From contig NZ_DASTAT010000124.1 of assembly GCF_035712445.1 (NCBI RefSeq), positions 1 to 64,000 of the forward strand: 64,000 nucleotides of DNA, read 5' to 3'. Position 1 is the stretch's first letter. The number at the start of each line of letters is the position of its first letter. Origin of the DNA: Oligoflexus sp. Lineage in GTDB: Bacteria; Bdellovibrionota_B; Oligoflexia; Oligoflexales; Oligoflexaceae. Position numbers and translations under genes: made by a program. Below the pieces are notes generated by a model, which did not search any database, was not told where the DNA came from, and saw only the letters and a list, made by a program, of their open reading frames with translations. Of this stretch, positions 35,339 through 43,427 are shown piece after piece.

Positions 35339-35371
35339 ACGTCGCGCGACGTAAGCCGCGGTTTGCGGCTT
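35339..35371. repeat. palindrome and adjoining hairpin
   Basis: A perfect 14-bp palindrome (ACGTCGCGCGACGT, 35339-35352) is followed directly by AAGCCGC (35353-35359) and GCGGCTT (35365-35371), a 7-bp stem with a five-base loop. Possibly transcription-terminating or protein-binding; nothing decides. Confidence 0.5.
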
Positions 35372-35409
35372 TGGTTGGATGCGGGTCGACCTATGATCGT
35401 TAGGGGTGA

Positions 35410-35429
35410 GAAGCGGCAGCAGCCGCTTC
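35410..35429 (-). terminator. hairpin after the OmpA-family gene
   Basis: GAAGCGGC (35410-35417) and GCCGCTTC (35422-35429) form an 8-bp stem with a four-base loop, 24 bases past the stop of the minus-strand OmpA-family gene. No U-tract, so the terminator call is tentative. Confidence 0.45.
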
Positions 35430-35452
35430 CCGGCGTTACCAGGTGGACAAGG

Positions 35453-36874
35453 TCAGTGAGCTTCCTTAGCCTGAATCGTCGGGGTTACGTCAGGGCCGGG
35501 AATGCGCGGCATTTCGTAGTAGATCTTAAACGTTACCCGGCGATTTAACATACGACTCGACTCCACAGCGTTGCTGTGTTTGGGACGTTTTTCTCCCCAG
35601 CCGACAGTCAAAAGTTTATCAGGCGACACACCGTAGTTCCGCATGAGCCAGCGTTCGATCGTATCCGCACGCCGATCGCTGAGTTCGAAGTTATACGCAT
35701 CCGACCCCAAAGCACAGGCATGCCCTTCGATCACCACACGGTCGATCGTCCGGTTATTCTGCAGCATGCCCTTCAGCCTCTGCATCACCTCATACCCTTT
35801 GGGATCACGTATTTCCGTGGAATCGAAATGAAAGTAGATATCATCCAGTTCAATGATGGCATCCGGAGCCCTTTCGGTAATCGTAGGACCCATCACCGGC
35901 ACGATCGGAGCCACAGGCGCTGGAGCCACCTCAACCGGCTTCACTGGAGTCAGATCCGTCATCCACCTCACACCCGCATAGATTCGATAATCCGCGGAAC
36001 TCAAGGCATGACGCATCTCCGATCCATAACCCGCATAAAGCGTCCAGGCATCATCCAAGGGATATTTCAAACCGACAAGGCCTTCCATAATGGAAGTATT
36101 CCGCGGCGAAAAAGTCGAAAAATCCTGTCTCGCGTACGAACCGTAGATTTCACCCTGCACCGTGAGTTTGGTGGCCGGCAGCTTCACATCGACTCCGGTC
36201 GACGCCACCAGCTGATCACCGAAACGCTGCACGGGAAGTACCTCTTTCAGCTCCGCAGTCGGCTCACCATGATGCCAGCGATAGCCGACGTTGGTGGACC
36301 ACTCCAGAAAACCAAAATCCAGAGTCCCGAGCAGCTCCAGCGCAAAAGCCGGCCACTGCATATTCCCGGAATAAGGATTATTCTGAATGCGGTTATGATT
36401 CGCCGTTCCCAGGATACCCAGGGCAAAGAAGCCGGTATCCACAAGGTTGAATTTCGTGGCGAGGCGAAGTTCCGTCACACCGAGGCGCGCGAAATATCCA
36501 TGCAGAAGATCATCATTCTCCACGGTCTGCGCGATATAGGATGGCAAGGCCAGACTGAAATCCCAGAAGCTGGTAATGCCATAGCTCACGGCCACTTCCA
36601 TGCCCGTGACCGAGTTATTGAAGGTCTTTTTCTGATCTATGTTGTCGCGTCCCTCTTCATTGAAGTAAGGGAGCGTGTTCACGGCGTTGTTGAAAAAAAG
36701 CCCAAGGCCAAGGCGCCCTGAACCCATGGTCCGGGCGCTATGAACGGTGACGCTATCCATGGGTGTATAGGACGCGTTGAAATTTTGCAGATCCGATCCT
36801 GTGATATTGGCTCGAACTTCAGATGACATCACGCAGGCCGCAGCCAGCGCCCCAACTCCAATGATCGTACGCAT
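35453..36874 (-). CDS. OmpA-family outer-membrane protein with large barrel
   Basis: 473 aa. The ATG at 36874 follows GGGGAG. Signal peptide MRTIIGVGALAAACVMSSEVRA, then about 290 residues of alternating strands (LGLGLFFNN, MEVAVSYGITSFWDFSLALP, WTLYAGYGSEMRH) forming an outer-membrane barrel, a Val/Pro-rich hinge (PVEVAPAPVAPIVPV), and a C-terminal OmpA domain (about 345-470) with VVIEGHACALGSDAYNFELSDRRA, which binds peptidoglycan. The barrel is larger than that of OmpA, nearer to porin-like 'transporter' barrels. Role: envelope tethering and perhaps diffusion. Confidence 0.88.
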   Translation of the reverse strand: MRTIIGVGALAAACVMSSEVRANITGSDLQNFNASYTPMDSVTVHSARTMGSGRLGLGLFFNNAVNTLPYFNEEGRDNIDQKKTFNNSVTGMEVAVSYGITSFWDFSLALPSYIAQTVENDDLLHGYFARLGVTELRLATKFNLVDTGFFALGILGTANHNRIQNNPYSGNMQWPAFALELLGTLDFGFLEWSTNVGYRWHHGEPTAELKEVLPVQRFGDQLVASTGVDVKLPATKLTVQGEIYGSYARQDFSTFSPRNTSIMEGLVGLKYPLDDAWTLYAGYGSEMRHALSSADYRIYAGVRWMTDLTPVKPVEVAPAPVAPIVPVMGPTITERAPDAIIELDDIYFHFDSTEIRDPKGYEVMQRLKGMLQNNRTIDRVVIEGHACALGSDAYNFELSDRRADTIERWLMRNYGVSPDKLLTVGWGEKRPKHSNAVESSRMLNRRVTFKIYYEMPRIPGPDVTPTIQAKEAH

Positions 36875-37183
36875 AAACTCACTCCCCTCTCCATTTCCAC
36901 ATAAAAGAACAGCACAGCGCAGGGATCCACGGTCCCACGAACCCTTTCTTGCAAGACTGATTCCGCCTGCCACCCTTCCCAGGAACCCTGAATAGACCAG
37001 TCTTCCAGGCCACTTGGAGGCGTACCCTCCCGGGCCCAGGCGTCTTTTGAAAAAGTAAAAATGCAGACGGCAGACAGCTGCTGAAAGATTTGACAGCCGC
37101 TGCCCAAATTCTTTCCGGGCGAAAGAATGTTGCGAGGCCTCACTCCTGTGTTAGGATAAGGAAAAATATCGAAGCAGGATGCC
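36875..37183. other. 309-bp divergent intergenic region
   Basis: Separates the starts of the OmpA-family gene (minus) and the STAS-like gene (plus). Apart from the predicted promoter at 37130-37157 I see no gene, repeat or clear dyad here. Confidence 0.6.
37130..37157 (+). promoter_or_regulatory. predicted promoter of the STAS-like gene
   Basis: TTGCGA (37130-37135), a 16-base spacer and TAGGAT (37152-37157) stand 26 bases before the ATG at 37184; each hexamer matches the sigma70 consensus at four of six positions. Confidence 0.33.
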
Positions 37184-38557
37184 ATGACCGTTCATCTGCA
37201 ACAGCAGCGCTACTCAGCCGTGATCGGCTCGGAAGGACAGATCTTTCTTCGTGGCGTTCTGGACGAATCGTCCGACCTGAAACAAACCGTCGAGCTTATC
37301 AAAGAACGGCATGCGATCGCACCTGCGGATCCTATCCAGCTCGACTTCAGCCACCTCGTTTCCGGTAGCTGGAATGGCTTTTTAGCTTTGGATAAACTCC
37401 TGGCCGAACTGAAGCTCACCTACGTCCTGCGACACGTGACCTTTGACCTCTTCCGCTATGTCGCTCTTCTGCCGACGCTCCGTAAAGCCCAACTCGGCGA
37501 GATCGAACTCGTCGTGGTCGCTGAGGATCGGAAAGTCCACATCAAAGGCACCGAGTCCGTGTCCGTCACACCATCGGGCCGCTTCGCAAGCGTCGGTGGT
37601 CAACAGATCGTCGGTCGTCACAGTTTTATTTTCGGCGATCGACTCGCCTGCCCTCGCTCCGCCCACGAGCGCACCGAATTCGACATGTGGTACGATTACA
37701 TTTCTTTCGCGGCGATCACCCTCGCCTTATCGGAAGATCTGGCCCGCAGCATCGCGATGTCGGTCATTCGCCTCGCCAGTGAATTGGCCGCTGAATACAA
37801 GGCGCAGTCGCTGGCCATGGGCATACTGCAGAATGTGGAACAATCGGTCTGGGCCCGCGAAGCCGAAGATGAAGCCAAAATCCTGGCCGGTCGCGCCCGC
37901 GACAGCGAGTCCGTTTATGGTCAGATCATCCTCGGCATTAAAAAGAACGTTCTCCTCGCGGAGTCCATTCAAAAGGCCCTGCACGCGGCGGAAGGTCAGC
38001 CACGCGCCGTCCTTCTGAACGCCGTTCAAAACGTCCGCACGATCAGGCAGGAGCTTCAGAACATCGTGCAGCAGATTGAAAACGGCGGAACCGAAACCTT
38101 TGCCCTGCTCATCTCGGTCCCCGGCAAAAAGCGTTTTGATGAGGCCTATCATAAAATCAACGCAGTTTCGCCCGACATGCTGACCGCACTGCGCGAGACC
38201 ATGGATATCCTGGATCCTTTGACGGAAGATGATTGGAACGCGACCCGGGACGCGATCTTCGAACGGACCAAGGATGTCGAGCAGCTGGTGTCCAATCTCA
38301 TCGTCCTGACCCAGGGCTTTGACCTTCTGCGGCAGATCATCGAACATCTCATCAACGAGATCGAAGTGATCGAAGCCTACCTGGACAAGGGCGCGCCGGA
38401 CAGCGAGTGGACCAGCTTCCGCAAAGACCTTCACGAGCGCATTCGCCGCAAACTCGTCACGGACCAGGAAAAACTTTCGGTCGATGCCTCCATCCCGGAC
38501 GTTATGAATGATCATGGCGAGGAGGCGCGCAAGCCGGGGGAAGTGCTGCTCTTCTAA
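37184..38557 (+). CDS. unknown cytoplasmic protein, STAS-like N terminus and helical C terminus
   Basis: 457 aa. AGGA precedes the ATG by 7 bases. Residues 10-120 (GQIFLRGVLDESSDL, PIQLDFSHLVSGSWNGFLALDKLL, LTYVLRHVTFDLFRYVALLPTL) have the strand-helix order and Ser-rich loop of STAS/anti-sigma-antagonist domains. The rest (170-440) is helical, with long amphipathic helices and no membrane segment. No enzyme motif is visible. A STAS-type switch in signalling or motility is only an inference; no partner kinase or phosphatase lies beside it. Confidence 0.7.
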   Translation: MTVHLQQQRYSAVIGSEGQIFLRGVLDESSDLKQTVELIKERHAIAPADPIQLDFSHLVSGSWNGFLALDKLLAELKLTYVLRHVTFDLFRYVALLPTLRKAQLGEIELVVVAEDRKVHIKGTESVSVTPSGRFASVGGQQIVGRHSFIFGDRLACPRSAHERTEFDMWYDYISFAAITLALSEDLARSIAMSVIRLASELAAEYKAQSLAMGILQNVEQSVWAREAEDEAKILAGRARDSESVYGQIILGIKKNVLLAESIQKALHAAEGQPRAVLLNAVQNVRTIRQELQNIVQQIENGGTETFALLISVPGKKRFDEAYHKINAVSPDMLTALRETMDILDPLTEDDWNATRDAIFERTKDVEQLVSNLIVLTQGFDLLRQIIEHLINEIEVIEAYLDKGAPDSEWTSFRKDLHERIRRKLVTDQEKLSVDASIPDVMNDHGEEARKPGEVLLF

Positions 38558-38686
38558 GTTTGCAAAAAGACCTTTCCTTTCTTCAAGAAAAACAACATTT
38601 CAAAGTGATTTCAGGCAAATATAATTTCGGCTTGTTTGCAGAATTATCCTGCCGATAAGATGTTTGTGATCGGAAAGGATGCTGCC

Positions 38687-39565
38687 ATGAAAAAGGCCCG
38701 GATACTCAAAAATGTCAGCAGCAAGATCCCGGTGACCCGGTTTCTTGATTACAAAGCCTATCTTGAGGCCGTGTACCAGGCCATGAAAACGGAAATGGAC
38801 AGCTACTCCTATATGCAGTTCGCCGAGGACCTCGGGTTCGCGCGCAGCAACGTCATGTACCTTATCATCAAAGGCCAAAGGCCCCTGACCACCAAGACTG
38901 GACGCAAAATCGCCGAGGCCCTGGAACTCAAAGCCGGGGAACGCAAATACTTCGACGACCTCGTCGCTTACTTCGACAGCGATCTGGCGCCGGAGCGCGA
39001 AGTTCACCTGCAGAATATGGTGAAGCAAAAAACCCGCACCATTTCCGATTCTGATGAACTGATGGCCCAGCTCGAATACTTCACAGAGTGGTATCACGTC
39101 GCGATCTATGAATTCAGTTTCACCCCGCATTTCACCGATGATCCCCAGGAACTCGCCGCCGCCCTGATTCCGCGCATCCGTCTCGATCAGGCGAAAAAAT
39201 CCCTGGCGCTCCTGCAAAAACTTGGACTTTTGGCCCTGGATCCTGGAACCAGGAAACTAAAACCGACCCAGGCGCGCGTCGCGACCGGCCATGAGATCAT
39301 GTCGATGGCCCTGGTGCGCTACCATCAGAAGATATTGGAATTGGCCAAGCAGGCCCTGATGACGATCAGTGTCGAGGAGCGGGAAATCAGCGCGACCTCG
39401 ATGGCCATTGCTCCCGAACGGATGCCGAAGATCAAAAAAGAGATCCGTAATTTTCGAAAGAAGATCATGGATCTTGCCGCTCAGGATCCTGAACCCGAGC
39501 GCGTCTATCAGCTTAGCCTTCAGCTCTTTCCGATGACCCGTAAACAAAGGACGGAACCAACATGA
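38687..39565 (+). CDS. TIGR02147-family putative transcriptional regulator
   Basis: 292 aa. The ATG at 38687 follows AAGGA by 7 bases; earlier in-frame starts at 38636 and 38660 lack a site. The N terminus has the hallmark of TIGR02147: FLDYKAYLEAVYQAMK, then a Cro-like helix-turn-helix (SYMQFAEDLGFARSNVMYLIIKGQRPLTTKTGRKIAEAL) and YFDDLVAYFDS. The C-terminal part (WYHVAIYEF, RIRLDQAKKSLALLQKLGLL) contains a winged-helix-like segment. The family is abundant in Fibrobacter and Bdellovibrionota. Its stop overlaps the next lipoprotein start by 4 bases, a frequent pairing, so it probably regulates or senses with that lipoprotein. Confidence 0.88.
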   Translation: MKKARILKNVSSKIPVTRFLDYKAYLEAVYQAMKTEMDSYSYMQFAEDLGFARSNVMYLIIKGQRPLTTKTGRKIAEALELKAGERKYFDDLVAYFDSDLAPEREVHLQNMVKQKTRTISDSDELMAQLEYFTEWYHVAIYEFSFTPHFTDDPQELAAALIPRIRLDQAKKSLALLQKLGLLALDPGTRKLKPTQARVATGHEIMSMALVRYHQKILELAKQALMTISVEEREISATSMAIAPERMPKIKKEIRNFRKKIMDLAAQDPEPERVYQLSLQLFPMTRKQRTEPT

Positions 39566-40572
39566 AAAGGTCGGCCTACGCTAGTCTTGCGATTCTATCC
39601 CTGGGTCTCATGCTCTTCAGTCCTGCATGCGGCACGGACGTGGGCAATTCGGGCAGGCCGATCGCTCAGGAATCAACGGAACTTGCGGCTGTCGCGGGCA
39701 TGCAGCACGATGAGGTGATCAGTTCCGTCAACGATGGCAGCGACAGCGACGCCACGGCCATGGCTTTGCTGGGCCCTTCGCATGAACCGCGTCTGGCGGA
39801 AGTCACGAGCGATTGCACTCCCAATGCCAACGGCAGCATTGCGGTGAAAACCACAAAAGTCCTGGCCCAGGAAACGGATTTCGGCCGCCCCAGTCAACGC
39901 AAGGTGCAGAAGGATTCGCTGAACACGAGTCTCGATACGACCTATTCCGTCCCAGGCACCTTGGGCGTTCTGAGCTGTATAAACAATCGTCCTTCCATCA
40001 GCTGGGCTCAGCTGGCTGAATTGAAGACGGTCGCCAAACTCGATAAGGAGCGCAAGCGTACGGTGAGCCTGAAGGCGGATGGCAGCATCCTGAGTGAGTC
40101 CCAGCTGACCGTCGACAGCACCCGAACGGTTCAGTATGCGAAGGTCGCGGCCCCGCTGGATGTCCTTACTGTTCGACGTACTTCGACTCTCGACAGCACG
40201 GTCAGCCTTCTTCGTCAGAATAAGGACGAGCCTTTGACGCGCAGCGTGAAGACTCTGGATGCTGAACCCCTTATCGTGGAAAAGGCCCGGTCCCGCGGCG
40301 CAGGCGTAACCCGCGTGGAAATCGTGTCGGGCGCGGTGGCCTCCACTCATAATGAAGCGAAGATGGTGGTTCTGCGTTACAAGAACCTGGTGCTCTCATT
40401 GGGAAGCAGCTGCCACCCCAGCTCCGGCAGTATCCAAGGCGAAGTCTTCGCCAGCAGCACCGATACGAAGGCGGAAAGCAGCTTCACGGTGGTCTTCGAT
40501 AGCGACGGCGCCACCCTCATCCGTGACGATGGAACGGAGGAAGATATGGAGCTTGAGAGCTGTCAACTCTAA
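39562..40572 (+). CDS. lipoprotein coupled to the TIGR02147 regulator
   Basis: 336 aa; ATGA overlap with the regulator gene. Lipoprotein signal MKRSAYASLAILSLGLMLFSPAC (Cys at 23). The mature part is rich in Thr, Ser, Asp and Lys with regular strands (TRTVQYAKVAAP, VLTVRRTSTLDSTVSLL), likely a beta-sandwich, and has Cys pairs near the end (SSCHPSSG ... LESCQL). No family recognised. The 4-base overlap implies one function with the regulator. Confidence 0.8.
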   Translation: MKRSAYASLAILSLGLMLFSPACGTDVGNSGRPIAQESTELAAVAGMQHDEVISSVNDGSDSDATAMALLGPSHEPRLAEVTSDCTPNANGSIAVKTTKVLAQETDFGRPSQRKVQKDSLNTSLDTTYSVPGTLGVLSCINNRPSISWAQLAELKTVAKLDKERKRTVSLKADGSILSESQLTVDSTRTVQYAKVAAPLDVLTVRRTSTLDSTVSLLRQNKDEPLTRSVKTLDAEPLIVEKARSRGAGVTRVEIVSGAVASTHNEAKMVVLRYKNLVLSLGSSCHPSSGSIQGEVFASSTDTKAESSFTVVFDSDGATLIRDDGTEEDMELESCQL

Positions 40573-40951
40573 AGCCAAACCTGGGGCCCTTTCCGGCCTC
40601 AGGCTCTTCCCGGCCACAGGCCCTTTCCGGCCTCAGGCGCTTCCCGGCCACAGGCCCTTCCCTATCTCTTCCGATAATGTCATTCCTTCCCCTGGGGTAT
40701 TTGAGCATTTTTAAACCCTGCAAAAGTGGGCTCCTCACGTTTTTTCTTAGCCCTTCTTCATTAATTTGCCCAACTGCACAACCACGAACGATTTGAACCC
40801 CGTCGCCAGGGTCATTTTTCAGGGCAAAAAAGCCTCAAAATGTCGTCCATTCATTTTTTTTGACTCCCTATTCTTTGGTGGCCTGGCTAGTCAGTCAACA
40901 GAGATGCTTTGGTCTTTGATACATTTCCAAACTCAAAAAAGGTAGGCGTGC
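40573..40951. other. 379-bp intergenic region with GC-rich repeat
   Basis: Contains the 17-bp tandem repeat (40585-40663) followed by AT-rich sequence up to the protease gene. A TTGACT at 40860-40865 resembles a -35 box but no good -10 is spaced correctly. No gene seen. Confidence 0.6.
40585..40663. repeat. 17-bp tandem repeat (4.6 copies)
   Basis: Units at 40585, 40602, 40619, 40636 and a partial at 40653. Odd copies read GGCCCTTTCCGGCCTCA and even copies GGCTCTTCCCGGCCACA or a close variant, so a 34-bp double unit has been duplicated. It lies directly after the lipoprotein stop. Confidence 0.88.
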
Positions 40952-41737
40952 ATGAAAAGAATGGCAGGATTCAACAAGGCTTTCGCTCTGGTTCCCTGTT
41001 CCGTCGTACTCTCGATGGCTGTCGGTTGCGGCTCCGCAGGTCAAAGCACCAGCGAGCAGAAGGTTTACGGCGGCACTCGCGCGCCTACAGGCAGCTGGAA
41101 GAACGTGGTCGCTATCACCCAAAAAAGTGGCGGCATGTACTGCAGCGGTACCGCGATTGCACCCACTGTTGTCATCACAGCCGCTCACTGCGCGAAAGGC
41201 TTCAAGGCAGCCAACGTCTCCGTTTACGTCGGTGACGGCAAGGAAGGCGGCCGCGTCGCAGGCCAATACCAGGCCAAGACCATCAAGTATTCCCCCAAGT
41301 ACGCAACGACCAATGACATCGCCTACATCGTGCTGACCCAGCCTATGGATCTGGCCGATGACGATTTTATTCCAGTCCTTACAGCTGAAGAAGAAAAAGA
41401 CGAACTTCTTCAGGTCGGTGGCATCGGCCACATCGTGGGCTTCGGCAACCGTGATGATGGCGGCTTCGGCGTGAAGTTCGAAGTGGATGGCAAGATCACC
41501 AAGCTGACCAGCAATGAGATCAGCATCGGCGGCAGCGGTAAAGACTCATGCCAAGGCGATAGCGGCGGTCCCGTTTTCGGCAAGCTGAAAAGCGGTGAGT
41601 GGCGCGTTTACGGCGTGACCTCCCGCGGCGGCGCCTGCGGCACAGGCGGCATCTACGGCCTGATGCATGCGAACATCTGCTGGGTTCAGGAAGACTCCGG
41701 TGTGGACCTTGGTCTGGTAGCCGGTACCTGCGATTAA
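40952..41737 (+). CDS. trypsin-like serine protease lipoprotein (S1 family)
   Basis: 261 aa exported protease. Lipobox near residue 26 (SMAVGC). The activation site VYGGTRAP is near 38-45, where cleavage would free the new N terminus. The catalytic triad is His79 (TAAHC), Asp122 (TNDIAYIVL) and Ser204 (CQGDSGGP); GSGKDSCQGDSGG with Asp at the base of the pocket suggests trypsin-like Lys/Arg preference. Cys pairs match conserved disulphides. Trypsin-like proteases are frequent in predatory bacteria. Followed by a terminator. Confidence 0.93.
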   Translation: MKRMAGFNKAFALVPCSVVLSMAVGCGSAGQSTSEQKVYGGTRAPTGSWKNVVAITQKSGGMYCSGTAIAPTVVITAAHCAKGFKAANVSVYVGDGKEGGRVAGQYQAKTIKYSPKYATTNDIAYIVLTQPMDLADDDFIPVLTAEEEKDELLQVGGIGHIVGFGNRDDGGFGVKFEVDGKITKLTSNEISIGGSGKDSCQGDSGGPVFGKLKSGEWRVYGVTSRGGACGTGGIYGLMHANICWVQEDSGVDLGLVAGTCD

Positions 41738-41762
41738 TTCTTAGACTTGCACAATGGAAATT

Positions 41763-41797
41763 AACCCGTCGGGGCCTTAGGCCCTGGCGGGTTTGTT
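41763..41797 (+). terminator. terminator after the protease gene
   Basis: AACCCG and CGGGTTT with inner GGGGCC/GGCCC form a bulged stem, then TTTGTT. It lies 26 bases after the protease stop. Confidence 0.75.
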
Positions 41798-41838
41798 ATT
41801 TGACGAGTTTGTTATTTGACGGGTTTGTTGTTTGCGAA
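41791..41838. repeat. 16-bp tandem repeat, three copies
   Basis: GTTTGTTATTTGACGA (41791-41806), GTTTGTTATTTGACGG (41807-41822) and a diverged third copy (41823-41838), overlapping the U-rich tail of the terminator. Confidence 0.8.
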
Positions 41839-41903
41839 GCAAATGGCCTCTGAATCGTTTGATCCAGAGGCCTCTTGCTTGGGACGGATACTAATTCCGA
41901 GGT

Positions 41904-42674
41904 TTAAGGGACGTGCTTCACAGCAACATCTTTGAAGACGACGTTACTGCTATCCGTTTTCATGGTGCCCGTAGGCGCGACTGAGAAAGGAACCACAAAA
42001 AATTCATAGCCCGCCGCGTTATCAATCGCCTGATTGGGATCAGCCGGCGTTTTTCCCGCATCCAAAGCCGGGGTGTTGGCTTCGGTGAATTCCATCCAGA
42101 GTTTATAGTTGCCGGTCAACATTTGAGCACCGGCCTTGTCTTTCAGATCCCAGGTCGCGGTGATCGGAATCCCCGCGGCCGGTGTCGTCTGGGTCGCACC
42201 TGTTGTGGCGTCCAGGGTCTGAGCCGTGAACACCTGCCAACGCTTTAAATGCACAGCCCTCTGTCCAGCGAAGGCGTGGATGGTCTTGATGTATTTATTA
42301 TTGGCATCGGTTATCCAAACGCTACGAATGTGACCACGGGTCCGATAGGGGCCTGCCGGTGTCGGGGGAATAATGTTCAATGTTACCGCCACACTCCCGG
42401 TCGCCGGCACGGGATTGGCCGGTGGTGGGGTATTCGCGGTCGGCATCGGTGTTGTAGAATTATTAGGAGTGGTTCCTGGCGAATCAGCGGTCTTGTCCCC
42501 ATTCTCCGTGTTATCCGAACTGCCCTCCGGTGTTCCCGTTCCCGTCGCGTCCGCATTGGGACCGGATTCGTTGCGGGTCGATTCAGGTTTGTTGACCTGA
42601 TAAGGACGGAGCACAGTTTGCGAGCAGCCTAAAACGAGGACGGTCAGGCTGAAAACTGGAAGCCAGGCTTTCAT
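41904..42674 (-). CDS. DUF2271-type lipoprotein
   Basis: 256 aa. ATG at 42674 after GGAAGGA. Lipobox VLVLGC (Cys near 17). Residues 30-85 are a Pro/Thr/Asn/Gly-rich linker of low complexity. The C-terminal half matches DUF2271: RSVWITDANNKYIKTI, W..FTAQTLDATTGAT, TWDLKDKAGAQMLTGNYKLWMEFTE, a FlgD-like Ig fold. DUF2271 proteins are periplasmic with unknown role, some near iron or cytochrome genes. Divergent from the membrane LuxR gene across a large dyad, suggesting that regulator controls it. Confidence 0.8.
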   Translation of the reverse strand: MKAWLPVFSLTVLVLGCSQTVLRPYQVNKPESTRNESGPNADATGTGTPEGSSDNTENGDKTADSPGTTPNNSTTPMPTANTPPPANPVPATGSVAVTLNIIPPTPAGPYRTRGHIRSVWITDANNKYIKTIHAFAGQRAVHLKRWQVFTAQTLDATTGATQTTPAAGIPITATWDLKDKAGAQMLTGNYKLWMEFTEANTPALDAGKTPADPNQAIDNAAGYEFFVVPFSVAPTGTMKTDSSNVVFKDVAVKHVP

Positions 42675-42750
42675 GGTATTTCCTTCCCCAGGTCGTGGAC
42701 ACGGCAACCGATATGGGATGTTCTATCGGCTCGAGGCGTTCATTTCTAAA

Positions 42751-42817
42751 TAGGACTTAGGTCGTAAAAAGCGGAATTTAAAGGCTTTTTATCGACCTAG
42801 GACTAAAGTCCTAGGAG
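42751..42817. promoter_or_regulatory. dyad-symmetric operator/leader overlapping a ribosome binding site
   Basis: Between divergent starts at 42674 and 42828. A long stem: TAGGTCG TAAAAAGC (42758-42772) with GCTTTTTA and CGACCTA (42784-42799). A second palindrome with 9-base arms CCTAGGACT (42796-42804) and AGTCCTAGG (42807-42815) overlaps it. TAGGAC half-sites recur at 42751, 42798 and (inverted) 42808. The AGGAGG of the downstream gene (42812-42817) lies in the right arm, so the second hairpin would hide it. Confidence 0.7.
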
Positions 42818-42827
42818 GCCAGTTTTC

Positions 42828-43373
42828 ATGTTCGACGAAAATCATACGGGGCGGCAGAATTGGATTTTGACCGAACTGCTGATGATCATTATCGTCCTTT
42901 TGATTTTCGACAGCTGGTACGACTTCAAAGCCGGAGTGGACACGGCTCATCTCGTTATGGAATTCACCTGCGGGATTCTGGGCCTTTTGGCGATTTTCAT
43001 AATCTGGCATCGACGCATCGTGCCCCTGGAGGGCGCGCTGCGGTCTACCGAGAAGGATCGCCGGGCTCTGGAAAAAGAGTTGGAGGGTTTTCGAAAGTCG
43101 ATCGCCCCCTATGCGGCCAACATTCGCCAGGAAGTGGAGCGGCAGTTCTCGACTTGGAATCTGACGGCAGCCGAAAAAGAGACCGCGTTTTTACTTTTGA
43201 AGGGTTTGAGCCTTAAGGATATTGCGCAGGTTCGTGGGGTCAGCGAGAAAACTGTGAAGCAGCATAATCTTACGATCTATCAGAAGTCAGGACTGGCGGG
43301 ACGCGCAGAGCTTTCCGCCTTCTTTTTGCAGGACCTTCTGACCATGCCCGATCCAGAGGCGAAGTCAGGTTGA
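42828..43373 (+). CDS. membrane-anchored LuxR-type HTH regulator
   Basis: 181 aa. AGGAGG precedes the ATG. Two membrane helices (WILTELLMIIIVLLIFDSW and LVMEFTCGILGLLAIFIIW) with a short periplasmic loop, a coiled-coil linker (STEKDRRALEKELEGF), then a LuxR/GerE HTH (LTAAEKETAFLLLKGLSLKDIAQVRGVSEKTVKQHNLTIYQKSGL). A DNA-binding domain tethered to the membrane implies sensing of an envelope signal; no receiver is present. Probably controls the divergent DUF2271 lipoprotein and itself through the dyad (inference). Confidence 0.85.
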   Translation: MFDENHTGRQNWILTELLMIIIVLLIFDSWYDFKAGVDTAHLVMEFTCGILGLLAIFIIWHRRIVPLEGALRSTEKDRRALEKELEGFRKSIAPYAANIRQEVERQFSTWNLTAAEKETAFLLLKGLSLKDIAQVRGVSEKTVKQHNLTIYQKSGLAGRAELSAFFLQDLLTMPDPEAKSG

Positions 43374-43377
43374 ATGG

Positions 43378-43409
43378 AAAAAGGCCCCTTCTCGCGAAGG
43401 GGCTTTTTC
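43378..43409. terminator. bidirectional terminator
   Basis: GGAAAAAGGCCCCTTC and GAAGGGGCTTTTTC pair with one bulged G around TCGC; A and T runs on the sides make it active both ways between the convergent LuxR and coiled-coil genes. Confidence 0.85.
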
Positions 43410-43427
43410 ATTTCAGGGAAAAGATTT

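Larger units (their letters stand above)
34925..35452. other. 528-bp intergenic block of repeats and hairpins
   Basis: No convincing gene. It holds the liv promoter region, three and a half 54/57-bp repeats (35091-35280), a perfect 14-bp palindrome at 35339-35352, and hairpins at 35353-35371 and 35410-35429. The longest open frame (minus, to 34888) only translates the repeats. Confidence 0.7.
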
